From Gamsiella multidivaricata (lineage: Eukaryota; Mortierellomycota; Mortierellomycetes; Mortierellales; Mortierellaceae), in assembly GCF_025024155.1 (NCBI RefSeq), contig NW_026251710.1:682001-746000 (forward strand): a DNA stretch of 64,000 bases, in the 5' to 3' direction. Under the pieces are notes generated by a model. That model was given only the letters and a program-made list of their open reading frames with translations, made no database searches and was not told where the DNA came from. Position 1 is the first letter of the stretch. Each line of letters starts with the position of its first letter. This document shows, piece after piece, positions 43,699 to 56,488 of this stretch. The position numbers were made by a program, and so were the translations under genes.

Positions 43699-45129
43699 CT
43701 CAGGGTAGCACTGTCTTGGTGAACGTTTTATTGGTACCTCGTCCCCTGGATTTTTCTTTAAGAATGGACCAATCACAATAAGCAGTGCCACCGCCACGAA
43801 GGAAAAGAAAGGCAGGCAGATATGCTGATTACAGCTCCGTGCAGGGAACCCTATTTCGCTCACAGGGCATGCACCAATCACGCTCGTCCGCTTGTTACTT
43901 TGATACAAATGTGAACTGGCGGGGTCAATTGAGTGGCGGGAGGACGTCAATTGATATTCGACATTCACGATAAGAGGAAACTGGCAACAATGCCACACAT
44001 CCAGTAAACACTGACGCGTGTAAATATCACTGCGTCATTCAACGAAAGCAACCTGTGGCAGGTCTTTCTCTTTGCTTCCCTGCTTTGCTCTTCGCACTAG
44101 ACCGATCGTCAATGCTTCATTTATTCGTATTGCCCAAGTCAGCCCCAAGGGAACTAATTCGGAGTAGGAGCGCCTTCTCTGAATCTGATAAACCAAAACG
44201 GCATAAATCTTCATGAGCCGTCCGCCAAAAATGTTTTCTACTTTGTACAGTCGAGCCAAGCTGGATCAATCTTTCTCCAATTACGATTATACTCAACAAC
44301 AGAACTCCTGCTTGCGTTGTGTCCTCTTTGTCGGCGTTCTGAGCACTGTTCTTTTGTACATCACATACGAGGGTTGGACTTGTAACAAACACTCTTTTGC
44401 TGAAGTCAGCGTCAAAAAAACGAGCCATCAGCTGTGTATGCATGTGAGTACAAATGCATGTACGCCTATGGTCAACTGCTCATAGTCAAGTTGGATAGCA
44501 GCAATATGCTGTATCACTGTAGTGGCGATATCGACTTAATTCACCTAGGAACGTTAACTGGCTACCTTGTAGACCCTTGTGCTCCAATGATACAGATGTT
44601 AGTAAGAAGCACGCGTCAATTATGGCAACCTCGGACGCCACCGATTTTCTTTTCTTCTGCGCAACTCTAATTCCTCGAATCGCACTTGCCAATCCCCCAT
44701 TTACCATTCACAATCTCGCCTGTCATTCCTATTACCTTGCGCTGGAGTTCCTTCTATATCCACCCTAAAAGAATAGTACAGCTCCTAAGGTAGTCACCAT
44801 TACACTCCTTCGCATTTTCTGTACCGCCGCATACTCTGATAGAGACGTCTCCCCTGAGTGTAGACTGAGTAGTTCCTCTTCTGTCTCCAATGGCCTCCGC
44901 TGGTTATTTGCATATTGTGAAGGTGCACAATCGCTGTGGACATTATTCTTATTCCCTCGTCCGTCCTTCGTCTTTGCAATGATATCGCCACGTACAATTG
45001 GAAAAGTCTCCTGACTTGAAGAGCATTACTCACCATTGTTTTGCCGAATGCCTGAATATTAGAGTACGACGCCAATCGTCAAGCCGACAGATTGCACAGT
45101 TTCTCAACCTGTCCCTGGCCTTTCGCACG

Positions 45130-48100
45130 ATGGCCACTGCTATAAAGCCCAAGAAGAAGAGGATACCCTCTCCCCTTGGCTGTGATCAATGCCGAAGAAG
45201 AAAGGTAGACCTCTTAGCGTCCAGTCTGCTACATCATTATCAGCTTTGGCTGAACTGAGAATAGGCAAAATGAGATCTCCATCTGCGGTGACAAAGGCAA
45301 CAGCCCTGCTGAATCCACAACGCCTAATATTGCTAAATATACTAACCTCCTAGTCAATTGGTAGACTAAATGCGACCAGGCAAAACCGGCATGCGGACCG
45401 TGTCTTCATGCTGGGCTAATGGAGTGTACATTTTTGCTCGGAAAGCCGCCACCCCCGAAGCGTAAGAAGGCGCCCAAAGAAGTTGAGATTCTGGAAGCAC
45501 GTCTGGAAACCATCGAGTCTGCGTATTCTGAGCGCCTCAGCCAAATGGAATCATTGCTAAATAAGGTCATGCCAGGGAGTGTGCAGGCACTAGATCTAGC
45601 CAAACTGGGTACTTCATCATCAATACCACACGCATCTACAGCTCAGGAAACAGCAGCAAGCAATCGTGGTCGTGGACGTCAAGGGGCAGCATCAACAAGC
45701 GATAGCGAATGGGTTGACATGGACTCCTTACAGGAGGGCATACAGTCGTCTGTACCCAATAGTGAACATCGTACACCAAGTACATCAGTGGTATACACGA
45801 GGGAATTTCGTCCACTACATCCATGCGCCCATATTGCAACATCGTAGTAATATCTAGCTGTTTTTGCGTTTCAATCTTGTGTAGGTTTTGGATTTATCGT
45901 CAGGAGCCGCATTATCGCCGAATCAACCGACGAATTCAAGCGGCGGGACACCAAAGCAGGCGGACATGAAGGCCGAAATGCATGAGGGTGGATTATTCTC
46001 ACCGACTTCGCGAGTGCGTGGATCTGTTTGTGTTTTGTGTAGCTGGCTTTGATCGTGGACACTCAACTAACACTACCACCCGATTTGTAGGGTGTGATAT
46101 TCACCAAATTACCCTCCTCGCCTATAGTACCATCAGCTATTTCTGGAGGGGATAATTTATCAATCGAGAGCGACGGCGACGACGACAGCGAACTTGGAGA
46201 GCTGGCTGCGACAATGGATAAGCTACGGCTGTTTGATGCATCCTACTATCTCGGCAAAGGCACAATGTTATTTACATCAACAGACCAGAACCAGTTTTGG
46301 GACGAAGAGATCTCGTTTGATGTGCACGATGCTCAGGATATCTGCGTTCCGCCAGAGGCATATGTTATGCCGCCAGTCGAAGTGATTGATACACTTATCG
46401 ACATCTACTATTCAGTAAGATCCTAAAAGTTTTGCTGGAGTATGGTACATTTAGGAAACGAACGGTGGCACAGATTTAACAGTTATTTACTCGTTTTCAT
46501 TATATTGCAGCACTACTATGGATTTCTGCCCATGATTCAAAAGACAACACTATTGCAGGCGCTAGAGGATCGATACGAACCGCAGAGCATTTTTCTACTG
46601 AACAGCGTCTTCATGGCGGCGGCATTGACTGCAGATTGCACTCATCCATCGTGCTACTCTAACCCGAGCGATCCCAAAACATTATCCACGCCATTTTTCG
46701 AACGAGCCAGGATGGTGCTGGACTATTGCATCGGTATTCCAAGAGTATCAACGGTACAGGGGCTTATCATGCTGTCACGATATCCAAAGATCTCTGGTCT
46801 AGGGCGCCACCTTGTCCAACAGGCGGTTCTCATGGCGTCCGATCTAGGGCTTCATCGGAAATGTGACCGCTGGATCCCCGATGAGCAAGTTCAGGAGACA
46901 AGAAAGAGAGTCTTTTGGTGCGTCTATGCTATCGATAACGCCACTGCCAGCATGACAGGAAGAAGACCTTTAATTGACGATAACGAGATCGATGTGCCAA
47001 TGGTGGTGCCAACTGCATCGGAGGGCGAGATCGAGTACTCGAACACACTCTTCTTGGCCCACATATGCAAGCTGTGGCGTATCTTCAGGAATGTGAAGCA
47101 ATACATCTTCAACGCTGTGGAAGTTCAGGATATGGTTCCGGGAAGTCTGCCTAGAAGCTATGAGCAGCAACTCATTCAATGGCAACTGCAATTACCAGCG
47201 GCTCTCCGATTCAGTTTTGATATCAAAGTCGGAGACCCAAGAGCCATGTACAATGCGCGCGGAGGTGAGTACAGACACGGAGCAGATTTTTTCAGGCGTT
47301 GCTTCGGGAGCAGCATCGGCATAATATTAACTGTTCCCTATTGTTCATTTCAGGTGTCGCCCAAATGCTGTACGAGTCTACTCTCATTCTTCTACACAAG
47401 CCCTATCTTTCATCATCCGAATGCATCAAACGCTCGCCCTATCGATCATCGGACATTTGTATGAAGGCTGCAACAAAAATTACGGACATAGCCAGGGTGC
47501 TTGTGAACACATACAGCAGGACATTCGAAGTCACCGGAGTGCCGGAGTACTCAATGACAAACGCCATTCGGATACAAGTCATGTACATGAAGTCTCCAGA
47601 CCCAAATATCGCTGAGTCGTCGCAGGCCAACTTTGAATACCTGCTACGTTTCTTTCGGGAATTTTACGCGTCGCCTCGTGCCAATCTGGATGACCAAATG
47701 ATCACCTGCGTTTTGACCTTCTTTGACGAGTTTGTGCATACGATCAAGGGCCTTAGCGACTCTTCAGTTCATATATGCGCGTGTGCGATCAAGAATCTCG
47801 CCATTGCTAAGCGATCAAAAATTGTACTTGGAAAGATATCTGCTGGAGGGCATAGGGGTCGCCAGATCCCCAAGGGCGGAGACGACAGAAATCTGAGCCG
47901 GCTGGTCAGGATTGGGCGAGAGGAGCGCGCGAAAGCCCGTGTGAACTCTATGACATCACCGTCGCTGATATCGCAGGATCTTGTTGGAGCGTACAGGAAG
48001 CGCCATAATCATATGTCGCATGACAGCCAACCACCGTTCAATCTCAGTCCAAACTTACAGTCAAGTCAGCAACAGCGTCCGGGGTCCTTGACGTCATCCC

Positions 48101-49035
48101 CATCAACTCCTTCAGTTTCGCAGGACGATGCAGGTATCTACAACCACCCAGGGAAGGTCCAGAAAGTGTCGCAGTACGTTGGGCCGTTCGGTGGACCTAT
48201 GGTGATGGAGACCTTGAACCATCATCATACGTCGAACGCTATCCTTAACCAACCGCCGTCGAATAGCGCCATACCTCAAATTGGGAGCATTTCAGCGACC
48301 GCGGACGGGGTGTTCCAGGCTTTTAATCACCAAAAACAGCAGGAGCAACAGCAAGAACTACTTCCTCCACAGATAATGTCGCCTCAGCAAGCACTGCTCA
48401 TGTCCATGCATCGTCTGCAACAACGACAACAGCAACAACAGCAACAACAGCAGCAACAGCAACAGCAACAGCAACATACACACGAACAGGTACAGCAACA
48501 AATGCTCGGCCAAACAAGTTTGCCCACGACTTCCAACAATGCACCGAGCCCTTCATTTTGGGACGACTTCACTGCAGCAGACAATGCGCAAGGTACACAG
48601 CAAATCAATGCTCAGAACATAAATTCTAGTATCTTTGGCGATGATCTGAGCACTACACATACTGGAGCAGGAGGAGGTTTAATGCACCTAAACAACGTGT
48701 ATGGTATATCGACGACAGTGGTCTTTAGTCCATCACAGCAGCAGCAACAGCAATTGCTGCCGCAGCATCAATCTACGCAGGAGGCGGAGACGTTTATGCT
48801 GATGAGATTAGAGTCGAGCATAAGCGACGGCGAAAAGTGTGACGAGCTTAGTGCCGTCCAAATTCAGGCCATATTGGAGCAATCGCTAGCTGAAGATACC
48901 CACAACAATCCTAATATTCTCGTCAACAACTTCGCCTCGGCGTTCCAGCAACCGCAGTTAGCGCAGAACCAGCAGCTGAAGCTTGGTGCTGCTCCTGAGG
49001 AGTTGCGCCCGACCCATTGGCACGGCATCATGTGA
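45130..49035 (+). CDS. Zn2Cys6 transcription factor with fungal-specific regulatory domain and polyQ tail
   Basis: Exons 45130-45204, 45365-45790, 45885-46013, 46091-46414, 46511-47264 and 47354-49035 give 1129 residues. The DNA-binding cluster has C18-x2-C21-x6-C28-x6-C35-x2-C38-x7-C46 and is split by intron 1 after R-R-R-K. A basic linker (P-P-P-P-K-R-K-K) and a short coiled coil (E-I-L-E-A-R-L-E-T-I-E) for dimerisation follow. The middle-homology domain (Fungal_trans, PF04082) runs from about 330 with H-Y-Y-G-F-L-P-M-I, then A-S-D-L-G-L-H-R-K-C, K-R-V-F-W-C-V-Y and D-N-E-I-D-V-P. The last 450 residues are Ser/Gln-rich, with a long polyQ run at 48410-48475 and a second at 48733-48755. It is a nuclear regulator; its targets cannot be told from sequence and the neighbours do not form a cluster. 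Confidence 0.9.
48410..48475 (+). repeat. CAR/polyglutamine trinucleotide tract
   Basis: Mixed CAA/CAG codons code for about 20 glutamines broken by one Arg, within the Zn2Cys6 protein. Mixed codons make it less prone to slippage than a pure CAG run. Such tracts often serve as activation-domain spacers. Confidence 0.8.
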
Positions 49036-49347
49036 GAAAAGAAGGGCCATGAAAAATCATGTAAAATAAATGAATACACTGGCTATCCGCCAGTCTAAAA
49101 AGCCACGGCGTAAATTTGGACGCGTTTCAGCTGTTGTTCTCTCGATTTCAGATTTCAGGACGCGTCTTGTTTTGTCTCAGCCTTTCCTGCAGCGCCTCCA
49201 CCAATACCGTTTAGTCTCCACAGTACCAACTGTCCTACAACTCAAACAACATCAGGATTGCCTTTTCTATTCCGCCAATACTCACGGCGATGTTTTCCAC
49301 GCCAACACCAGGTACAAGGGCAGGAAAAACCAACAGCTGCACCGCAG
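49036..49347. other. tandem intergenic gap, Zn2Cys6 gene to kinesin
   Basis: About 310 bp with the 3' end of the Zn2Cys6 gene (aaaataaatg near 49062) and the upstream region of the kinesin. One frame starting near 49290 reads M-F-S-T-P-T-P-G-T-R-A-G-K, which would suit a kinesin N-terminus, but it meets a stop before any usable donor. Confidence 0.45.
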
Positions 49348-52300
49348 ATGCTGCATCCGTCTCATCGCCACCAAAATGCTATCCCTAACATCCACTACCG
49401 TTCCCTTCCCTTCCCTTGTCCCCTTTTTAATTCTCAAATGTGCAACAAACGCTTCGAATGTAAAGCGTAAGTGAGATGCCGGACGCAATACTCTTCATCT
49501 ACGTTCATTATTTTAAGATTCATTTTCCAATCCATTCGCTAACCTGGATCTCCTGTCTCGGCCCATTAGGTTATGGGCAGGCGGCTCGGAGCACGTCAAA
49601 GTATATGTTAGAGTACGGCCACCAAATGACCGTGAGCTGGCCTCAGAGGGATACACAGGCGGTAGTCAGGGATCCTCCACCACACCTACGATCCAGGTTC
49701 AGGAACCAAAGTGTGTTTTATAGCCGTACTTCATTCGCGTCTGCCGTCTGGATGCATACCCGGAGTGCCTTGCTAACCGTTCGCCCCATTATCGGTTGTA
49801 GTCGTGTTATTATAGGTGCGGGATCAAAATTGGATACGTTCACGTATGACTGCGTCGGAGGAGAATCCACAGTTCAGGAACAGGTCTTTAAGTACGTTTT
49901 TATTTATAAGGACATATCGCATTGCAGCAACGATGCCATCAGGTTGCACCGGCTCATTGAATTAACGCCAATATGCTACTTCACGACCTTACAGCGACGT
50001 AGGGAAGACGATTGTTGAGCAGTGCGTCAAGGGATACAATGGAGTACGCATGAGATTTGTTGGAGATGTCATGGAAGACATGGGCTGCTGGACTACGAGT
50101 AGAAACACTGACACAGACAACGACTTCTTACGCTCGATAGACAATTTTTGCGTACGGCCAAACGGGTAGCGGCAAAACATATACAATGCAGGGACCAACC
50201 TCCATGACAAGCATCGTGAACCATAAGGAGCGAGGCATCATTCCACGATGCTTAGAATATCGTATGTTATCGCGATACGACAAGCGAGTTCTATTTATGA
50301 AAAGCATAACTTTGTCCACATGGAGAAAAGTGCTCCACCTACTAACAATCTGCTATTGGTTATTGTATGTGCAGTATTCGAACTTATAGCACAGGAGGAA
50401 CAGATGATAAGTTCTGTAAAGTATCTCTGCAAGGCGTCCTATATTGAAATGTAAGTTTGCATGTCAGAGAGTTTATACGATTGTCCGAACGGTTAGTTGC
50501 TGAGGCGCTGGCTAATTCCTGGTTTACTATTATTTAGCTACAACGAAAACATATACGACCTACTGGATAACTCGACCACAGCCCGAGCAACACGCGAGGA
50601 CATCAAGAGGGGCGTTTATGTCGATGGTGTTACAGAGGAATCCATCCACAACCCAGAGGACGCATATAAAGTATGTGAGGACAGTGATCAATTCTGCTTC
50701 GGATCATTTTCATACTGAGCGCGACTTTGTTTTGACCCTTTCAACCTTTCCGTATCGTAATTTACTCTCAATACCAGCTGTTTGAACAAGGAGCCGTAAA
50801 CCGACATACTAGCGCGACAGCCATGAATCGTGAGTCGAGTCGCTCTCACACTGTCCTGACGTTGACTATTCAATCTATGACGCTCGTTGACGGGATCAAT
50901 CACATTCGAGAGTCAAGGTTCAACCTGGTAGACTTGGCTGGATCCGAGCGTCAGAAGCAAGCCAACACGGAGGGTATGCGGCTCAAGGAAGCAGGAAACA
51001 TCAACAAGAGTCTTCTCTGTCTCGGCTCTGTCATCAACGCCCTCGGTGAGATCGCCAGTGGACATTCTCGACATGTGGTACGGTTGTTTTTTTTTTGACG
51101 CAATGGAGTAACCATCTTTCCATGGGCGGTTTATAAAGGAACGGTTTTGCTGACATGTCGGTTCATACGATGTATTCAATCGTTTCAGCACTACCGCGAT
51201 AGCCGCTTGACGTTCTTGTTGAAGGATTCACTCGGAGGAAACTCCAACACGTTCATTGTGGCCAACGTATCTCCGTCAGCGCTCTGCTACCAAGAGAGTT
51301 TGAGTACACTTAGGTTTGCACAGCGTGCCAAAATGATTAGGAACAAGGTAACATTTCATTCATGGCCCAAAACACTGCCAAGTCTCCAAATAAGGGTTCG
51401 TCTTTTGTATTGACATGACCATATCCGTGAACGTATGATTGCGTCTAGGCTGTTGTGAACGAGGATATTCAAGGAAACGTGAATGAGCTCCGGGCGGAAA
51501 TCCAGAGACTGAAGACGGAAGTAGGGTTAAAGCGGACAGCAGGCGAGGGTAGGCCATCCAAATGAATAAGGAGCACGATGTGGACAGCCGTGAGTGACCT
51601 TATTTTGGTCGTACTAATGCTTAAAATGTTTCTTTCGATAGTCGAAGATACCAGTGTGACTAACAAGCTGCTTCTGGAAACTCTTGTTAAGTTGCGGACT
51701 GAGCAAGAGGAGCACTTGGCGATGGCACAGAGAGCATACATGCTTGACGATGCCTGTAAAGCCAGAGAAAAGCAGATCCAATCGGCCCAATTAATCATCA
51801 AGTTCAAGGAGAGTGCCCTAGCCTCATACCGTAAAGGAGCAACTAACACTGCGCTGGAAGCAGAAAAAGGAGCTCTACAGGAGGAGATCGTACAGCTGAG
51901 AAAGCAATTGGACTTCCATCCAGGTATGTTGCCTTGCACTACTAGGATATGTATGATTGCGCGTCATTGCCAGCTTCTAATACATCTCGTCGACGATTTT
52001 ATGTCCATCTGTGCTATTACATAGAGGTATTGAAGGTTAAGGCGGAAAACCTGAGTTTACGAGGTAACTGGACATTGTGGAGCGCTCAATCGATTTCTAG
52101 GATTTGTAACTACGTCGTTCGTGCATTAACAACAGCCGCCGTTTCTGAATCATAGAGCTGGTGCAAAAGTACGAGATATACCAGGCGGGTCTTGAGGAAC
52201 TCGAAGAAATTAAGAAAAAAGACAAAGAATATCTTCACAACCTCGCGGTGAAGATGCTTGAGCTTGAGCAGGAGAACGAGTCCTTGCGATTGAATCTTGG

Positions 52301-55300
52301 CAGTGCCACACCGAGAAGCGCCATGGATACAGAGGAGATCGATTTTCCCAGGATTGAGGGTGTTGAAGATATAATGCAGGAGTCGCCTCCAAAGGTGCGG
52401 GACAACGACCGGCGGTTCTCGAGCGACATGAAATCCCTACTTCAACGTGTTACCAAGTCGAGACAGGCTGAATATCGACGATTGTCCGGCAACCTCGGAA
52501 ATGCAGACCCCCCATTGGTGGAAGGCGTTGATCGCGAGCCTACACGAATGTCATTGTCTGAAAGAGCAACGCCCACCACACCTGTTGCAAGACTTGCCTA
52601 CTACGAATCTCCTTCAGGCATCAATCTTTCAGAGAATATCTCAGCACAGTCGAACATGCACAGCGACGACACTGTGGAGATGACACTTTTGAAGCGCGAC
52701 GTCGACCGTCTCAAGGACGAGAACGCTGTCTTGGTGGACGAGAAGGCCAATTTGGAGAAAGACTATGCAGATTCGCAGTTCCAACTCATCGTCATGGAGA
52801 AGTGTCTTGAGCAGGCCACCAATCAAGCGGAACAACTAGGTCGCGACTTACAGAGCAGCCGGCAGAGTCTCATGACCATGGAACAGGAAGCCGCCATAAA
52901 GATCATAGATCTGAATAAGGAAATGCAGGAACAAGTGGAGCTCATGGAGAGCATGCGTCAAGCATCAATTCATGTGGAAGAAGAGCTGAATCGACATCGG
53001 GAGAGCCATCGCGAAATTGAACAGCAGCTCAAGTCAACGACCAAAGATCTGGACGACTCACGACAGCGACTCATCGAGAACCAAAAGGAGTACGATCACC
53101 AAGTCGAGTACAACATGAAACGGATTAACGAATTCCAAGAAAAGGAATCCAGATGGGATGCCGCCAGAGCCAATCTTTTGGAGGCCAAGGACGAACTGGA
53201 GAAACAGCTTGAACATGAGAAGAGCCGGGTTATGAGTACTCGATCAGAGTTGGAGAAGGAGCATCGGAAGTTGTTGGAAGACTGCGAACAGTTGGGAGTG
53301 CAGAGGACTAAGCACGAGGAAATGCAGGCGTCGCTTCAGAAGGAGCTCGAAAACCTACGCAAGGCGATGGCCGATGCCGCTCAGAAACACGAGCTCAAGC
53401 TCCAGCAGGAACTTGATCTACGCGACGCCTCGTTGAAGGTAATGCTCGCCAACGCCGTGAATGTATGTTGTCGCCTTAATATATTAACGGCGCCCTTTCA
53501 ATTTTATTTCTTAGACTGAGCAATCCCAGAAAGAGTCGTTGAAGGCTGAGTTGAAGACCGCTCAGGAAAGTCTTGAGGCACTCAGGAAAGAATTCGAAGC
53601 AGCCAACCAAGCACTAGAAGTCAAAACTCAGGAAGCCAGCCAGACACTCCAGGAGCGAGAGAGAAATCTCGAGGACCAGCTCAGGGCATTGGATGACAAA
53701 CGGGTCAAGGATCTTGAGGAATGTGAGTCAAGGATCCTGTTACAAGGCGAGGAATCGATGCGCTCTCTCCGCCAGTCGCTTGTCGAGACCCATGAGCAAG
53801 AGATCCAACAACTCAACTCTGAGGTAGAGGAGCAGACGCGGTTGCTGGAGGAAGCACGGACGTCCCTCAAGCAGAGCATGAATAAGGCGGCGGAGGTACT
53901 CAATGCCAAGCAGAAGGCAGATGAGGAAATGAAGAAATTGATAGAGCAATACCAGGATTTGGACTGCAACACTGAGGCACTGAAGCAGGAAAAGAATCGC
54001 CTCGAGTCTACGATCGAATCTATGAGGTCCAGGTGTCAGAAACTGGAAACGACCCTGGGGGAGCAGAGGCAGGAACTGAACAAAACAGCGCTTCAGCTTC
54101 AGCAGGAACAGTGGGAGAAGGGGCGGATTGAAACAGCCAAGGGTGAGCTTCGCAACAAAGTCTCAGAAATGGCACTCAAGATTGGAGAGACCGAGCAAAG
54201 GCTCGAGCAGGCCCGAGACAATTACCGCATGCTGGAGATGGAGTATAGGACCACTCAGGACGAACTGGAACATCAATTGAGCAAGGTCAAGAGCGATCTT
54301 GCGGTCAAAACCAGCGAGAACATGCTAAACGAGGAATACAAGCGCAAGTTCCGGGAACTGCGAGCTCAATTTGCAGACCTCGGTTCGACCATCACGGAAC
54401 GACAGCAACAGGGATTCCATGAGCGAGAGCTGAAGCGAACTATGGAACTGGAGAGGGTTCGCGAGGAGATGAGTCGAATTCAGACGAGGTCTGTGCAATT
54501 GGAGGCGAACCTGGCGCTGGCACAGGAGATGAATGAGCAGCTTTTGGAGGATGCCAAAGCAAACACCGTCAAGATTGCGGAAGAGATGGAGAAGCGCCTG
54601 AAGGAGGTGGAGATCCAGAGACAGAGCGCTGAACGTGAAGTTGAGCAGGCTCTCGAAACTGTGCAGCAAAAGACAGCCGAGTTGCAGGCCCTGGAGGAAC
54701 AGGCGGTTTATCAAAAGGAAAAGATCCGGACGCTGGAGGAGGAGCTGGTTGAAGAGCAAACCAAGATTGAGCGGCTGGAGGGCACGCTTAGCGATGGCAA
54801 GGCACTGCAGAACGAACATGAGGCGACAGAGAAGGAGCTGCTCATCCAGGAAACCAAGCAGAAGCTAAAGGAAGAGCAGTTAATGGCACAGCGCCAGCTG
54901 TTGATCAAGATGAGGGAGGAGCAGGAGGCGCTCGTCCAGCAACAGTTTGCGAGACGCGACAAAACTCGGGCGCTTTTTGAGGGGCTCGCAACAGAGAACG
55001 GTAAGCTGATGGAGCAGGTCCGATTTCTTGGCACGGTCAATGAGAATATGATGAAGCACCAGAATCCAAAGCAGAAGCTACAGTACCATGTCAAGATCAA
55101 GCAGGAGAATAACGAACTCCGGATTGAGAATCAGCGGCTCATGTTCAAGGCGATCGAACTGGAGGAGAAACTGGGCAACAAGGAGAATGTTGAGTCATTG
55201 CGCAAGCAGGTCTGGGCGATGCATGGCAGCAGTCCCTACCAGCCGAGCTCACTGGATTTGAGCCTCGAAACTGAGTCAGTAGGAATGGATATGGTCAGGG

Positions 55301-56253
55301 GACTACACGACGAAATGCCGGTCCATCGCTCCCCATCACATTCGCCTGCGCTTTCATCCGAGGCATCGGCTGCATCCATTCCCGCAGAAACCTCCTCGAC
55401 AGACGACCACATACGGACGGAAACGCGTACACGGAGTCAGACACCAACAACTGTTGCCGGTCAAAAGAGACGAGCCGACCTGAACGAGTTCTCTTCTACA
55501 TCTGCGCTTGCTACAAGTCGAAAGAAGCAGGCGAGCCCTATTGTCAAGCCTACACTCGCTCCACAAAGAACCACATCGTCATCATCTTTGGCCTCCTCAT
55601 CCAGTACAGGCACAGATGTGGGACCCGAGGTGCCATTAGGCCCGCGTGCAAGAGCCAAGGCAGCTGCTGATGCAGCTTTGGCTGCAGCCAAGTTTGGTCG
55701 CAAGCAGCCAACGCCATCCACTCGATTTACTTCCAAATCTACCAACCCAATTAGTAGAGTGACAAAAGGCTCTGTGCCCTTCTCTCGGGCGTCAAGTCAT
55801 GACGAACTTCTGCGGGGCGCACGTTCGGGTGGAGCGGTGGCCAAGCCCAAGGTTGGCCCTTTCTCTACATTTTCTTCAACAACAAAGAATTTGGTGACAC
55901 GGGCCACTACACCGACCGCTCCTCCGCCTATCGGCAGTGCGAGCGCTCAGCGTGCTCTTGCTCGTGAAGCACGCTTGGCAACAACAACGGCATCAGCACA
56001 GACAGCGACAATCACTAGAGCCTTGACACCAAGTGCAGCGCGCAAGGAGCCAGCAAACCAAACTACCAACCAGGCCAATGCACGAAGCGTTAGTCGGGAG
56101 CCCAAACAATGCAGCCCTGCCTCATCCCCCATATCGTCCACTAAACCAGCGTTTGCTGCTCCATCACGATCCCCTCCACAATCGCCTGTACCTTCCTCTC
56201 CTCCCCCAAAATCGACTGAAGCTTCTGTCGACACCAAAAAAGAAGAATGCTAG
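49348..56253 (+). CDS. kinesin-12 (KIF15-like) plus-end motor
   Basis: Fourteen exons (49348-49466, 49570-49710, 49802-49891, 49995-50043, 50141-50261, 50375-50450, 50538-50670, 50778-51077, 51189-51347, 51449-51548, 51642-51923, 52025-52063, 52156-53438, 53515-56253) give up to 1876 residues, all in phase. The motor begins [15 protein letters not shown]. It has the P-loop G-Q-T-G-S-G-K-T (139-146), switch I N-R-E-S-S-R-S-H (about 260) and switch II D-L-A-G-S-E (about 295). The kinesin-12 marker [12 protein letters not shown] follows, then the neck [13 protein letters not shown], which is close to KIF15. A coiled coil of about 1000 residues follows and then a basic S/T/A/P-rich tail of about 300. 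In animals KIF15 helps build and hold the bipolar spindle. The first exon is the least certain; an in-frame ATG at 49438 is the alternative start. Confidence 0.9.
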
Positions 56254-56488
56254 TGCTGTTGTGGCATAGCCGTCAACTTGATCTCTTGTTTCTGTGTTCT
56301 CATATATCTTCTTTTTTCGCATATCTGTACAACACTGTCTTTATACACCATTATATTAAAAAGTATACATTCATACAAAGCGTTTTCTGCTTCCATTTGC
56401 TTGTCTTTTTATTTTGAGAGGCCTGGTTCCGTGGAAACAATCGAATGTACAACGTGATATGAGATATAAAAAAAAAGCTTGCTGTACT

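Larger units (their letters stand above)
41199..45129. other. gene-poor region, 3.9 kb, with an inverted repeat
   Basis: No recognisable gene. Open frames up to 136 codons (for example minus strand 43588-43998) overlap the inverted repeat and have no family features. A short tandem repeat lies at 42838-42881 and an imperfect inverted repeat at 43580-43698. The last few hundred bases are the upstream region of the Zn2Cys6 gene. Confidence 0.45.

Noticed and set aside
43588..43998. 136-codon minus-strand frame over the inverted repeat
   Set aside because: Its C-terminal third is one arm and the loop of the repeat, and it has no recognisable motif.
53628..55745. Minus-strand Ser/Leu-rich frames opposite the kinesin coiled coil
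   Set aside because: Antisense of Glu/Gln-rich codons yields such frames; no start context or splice sites.
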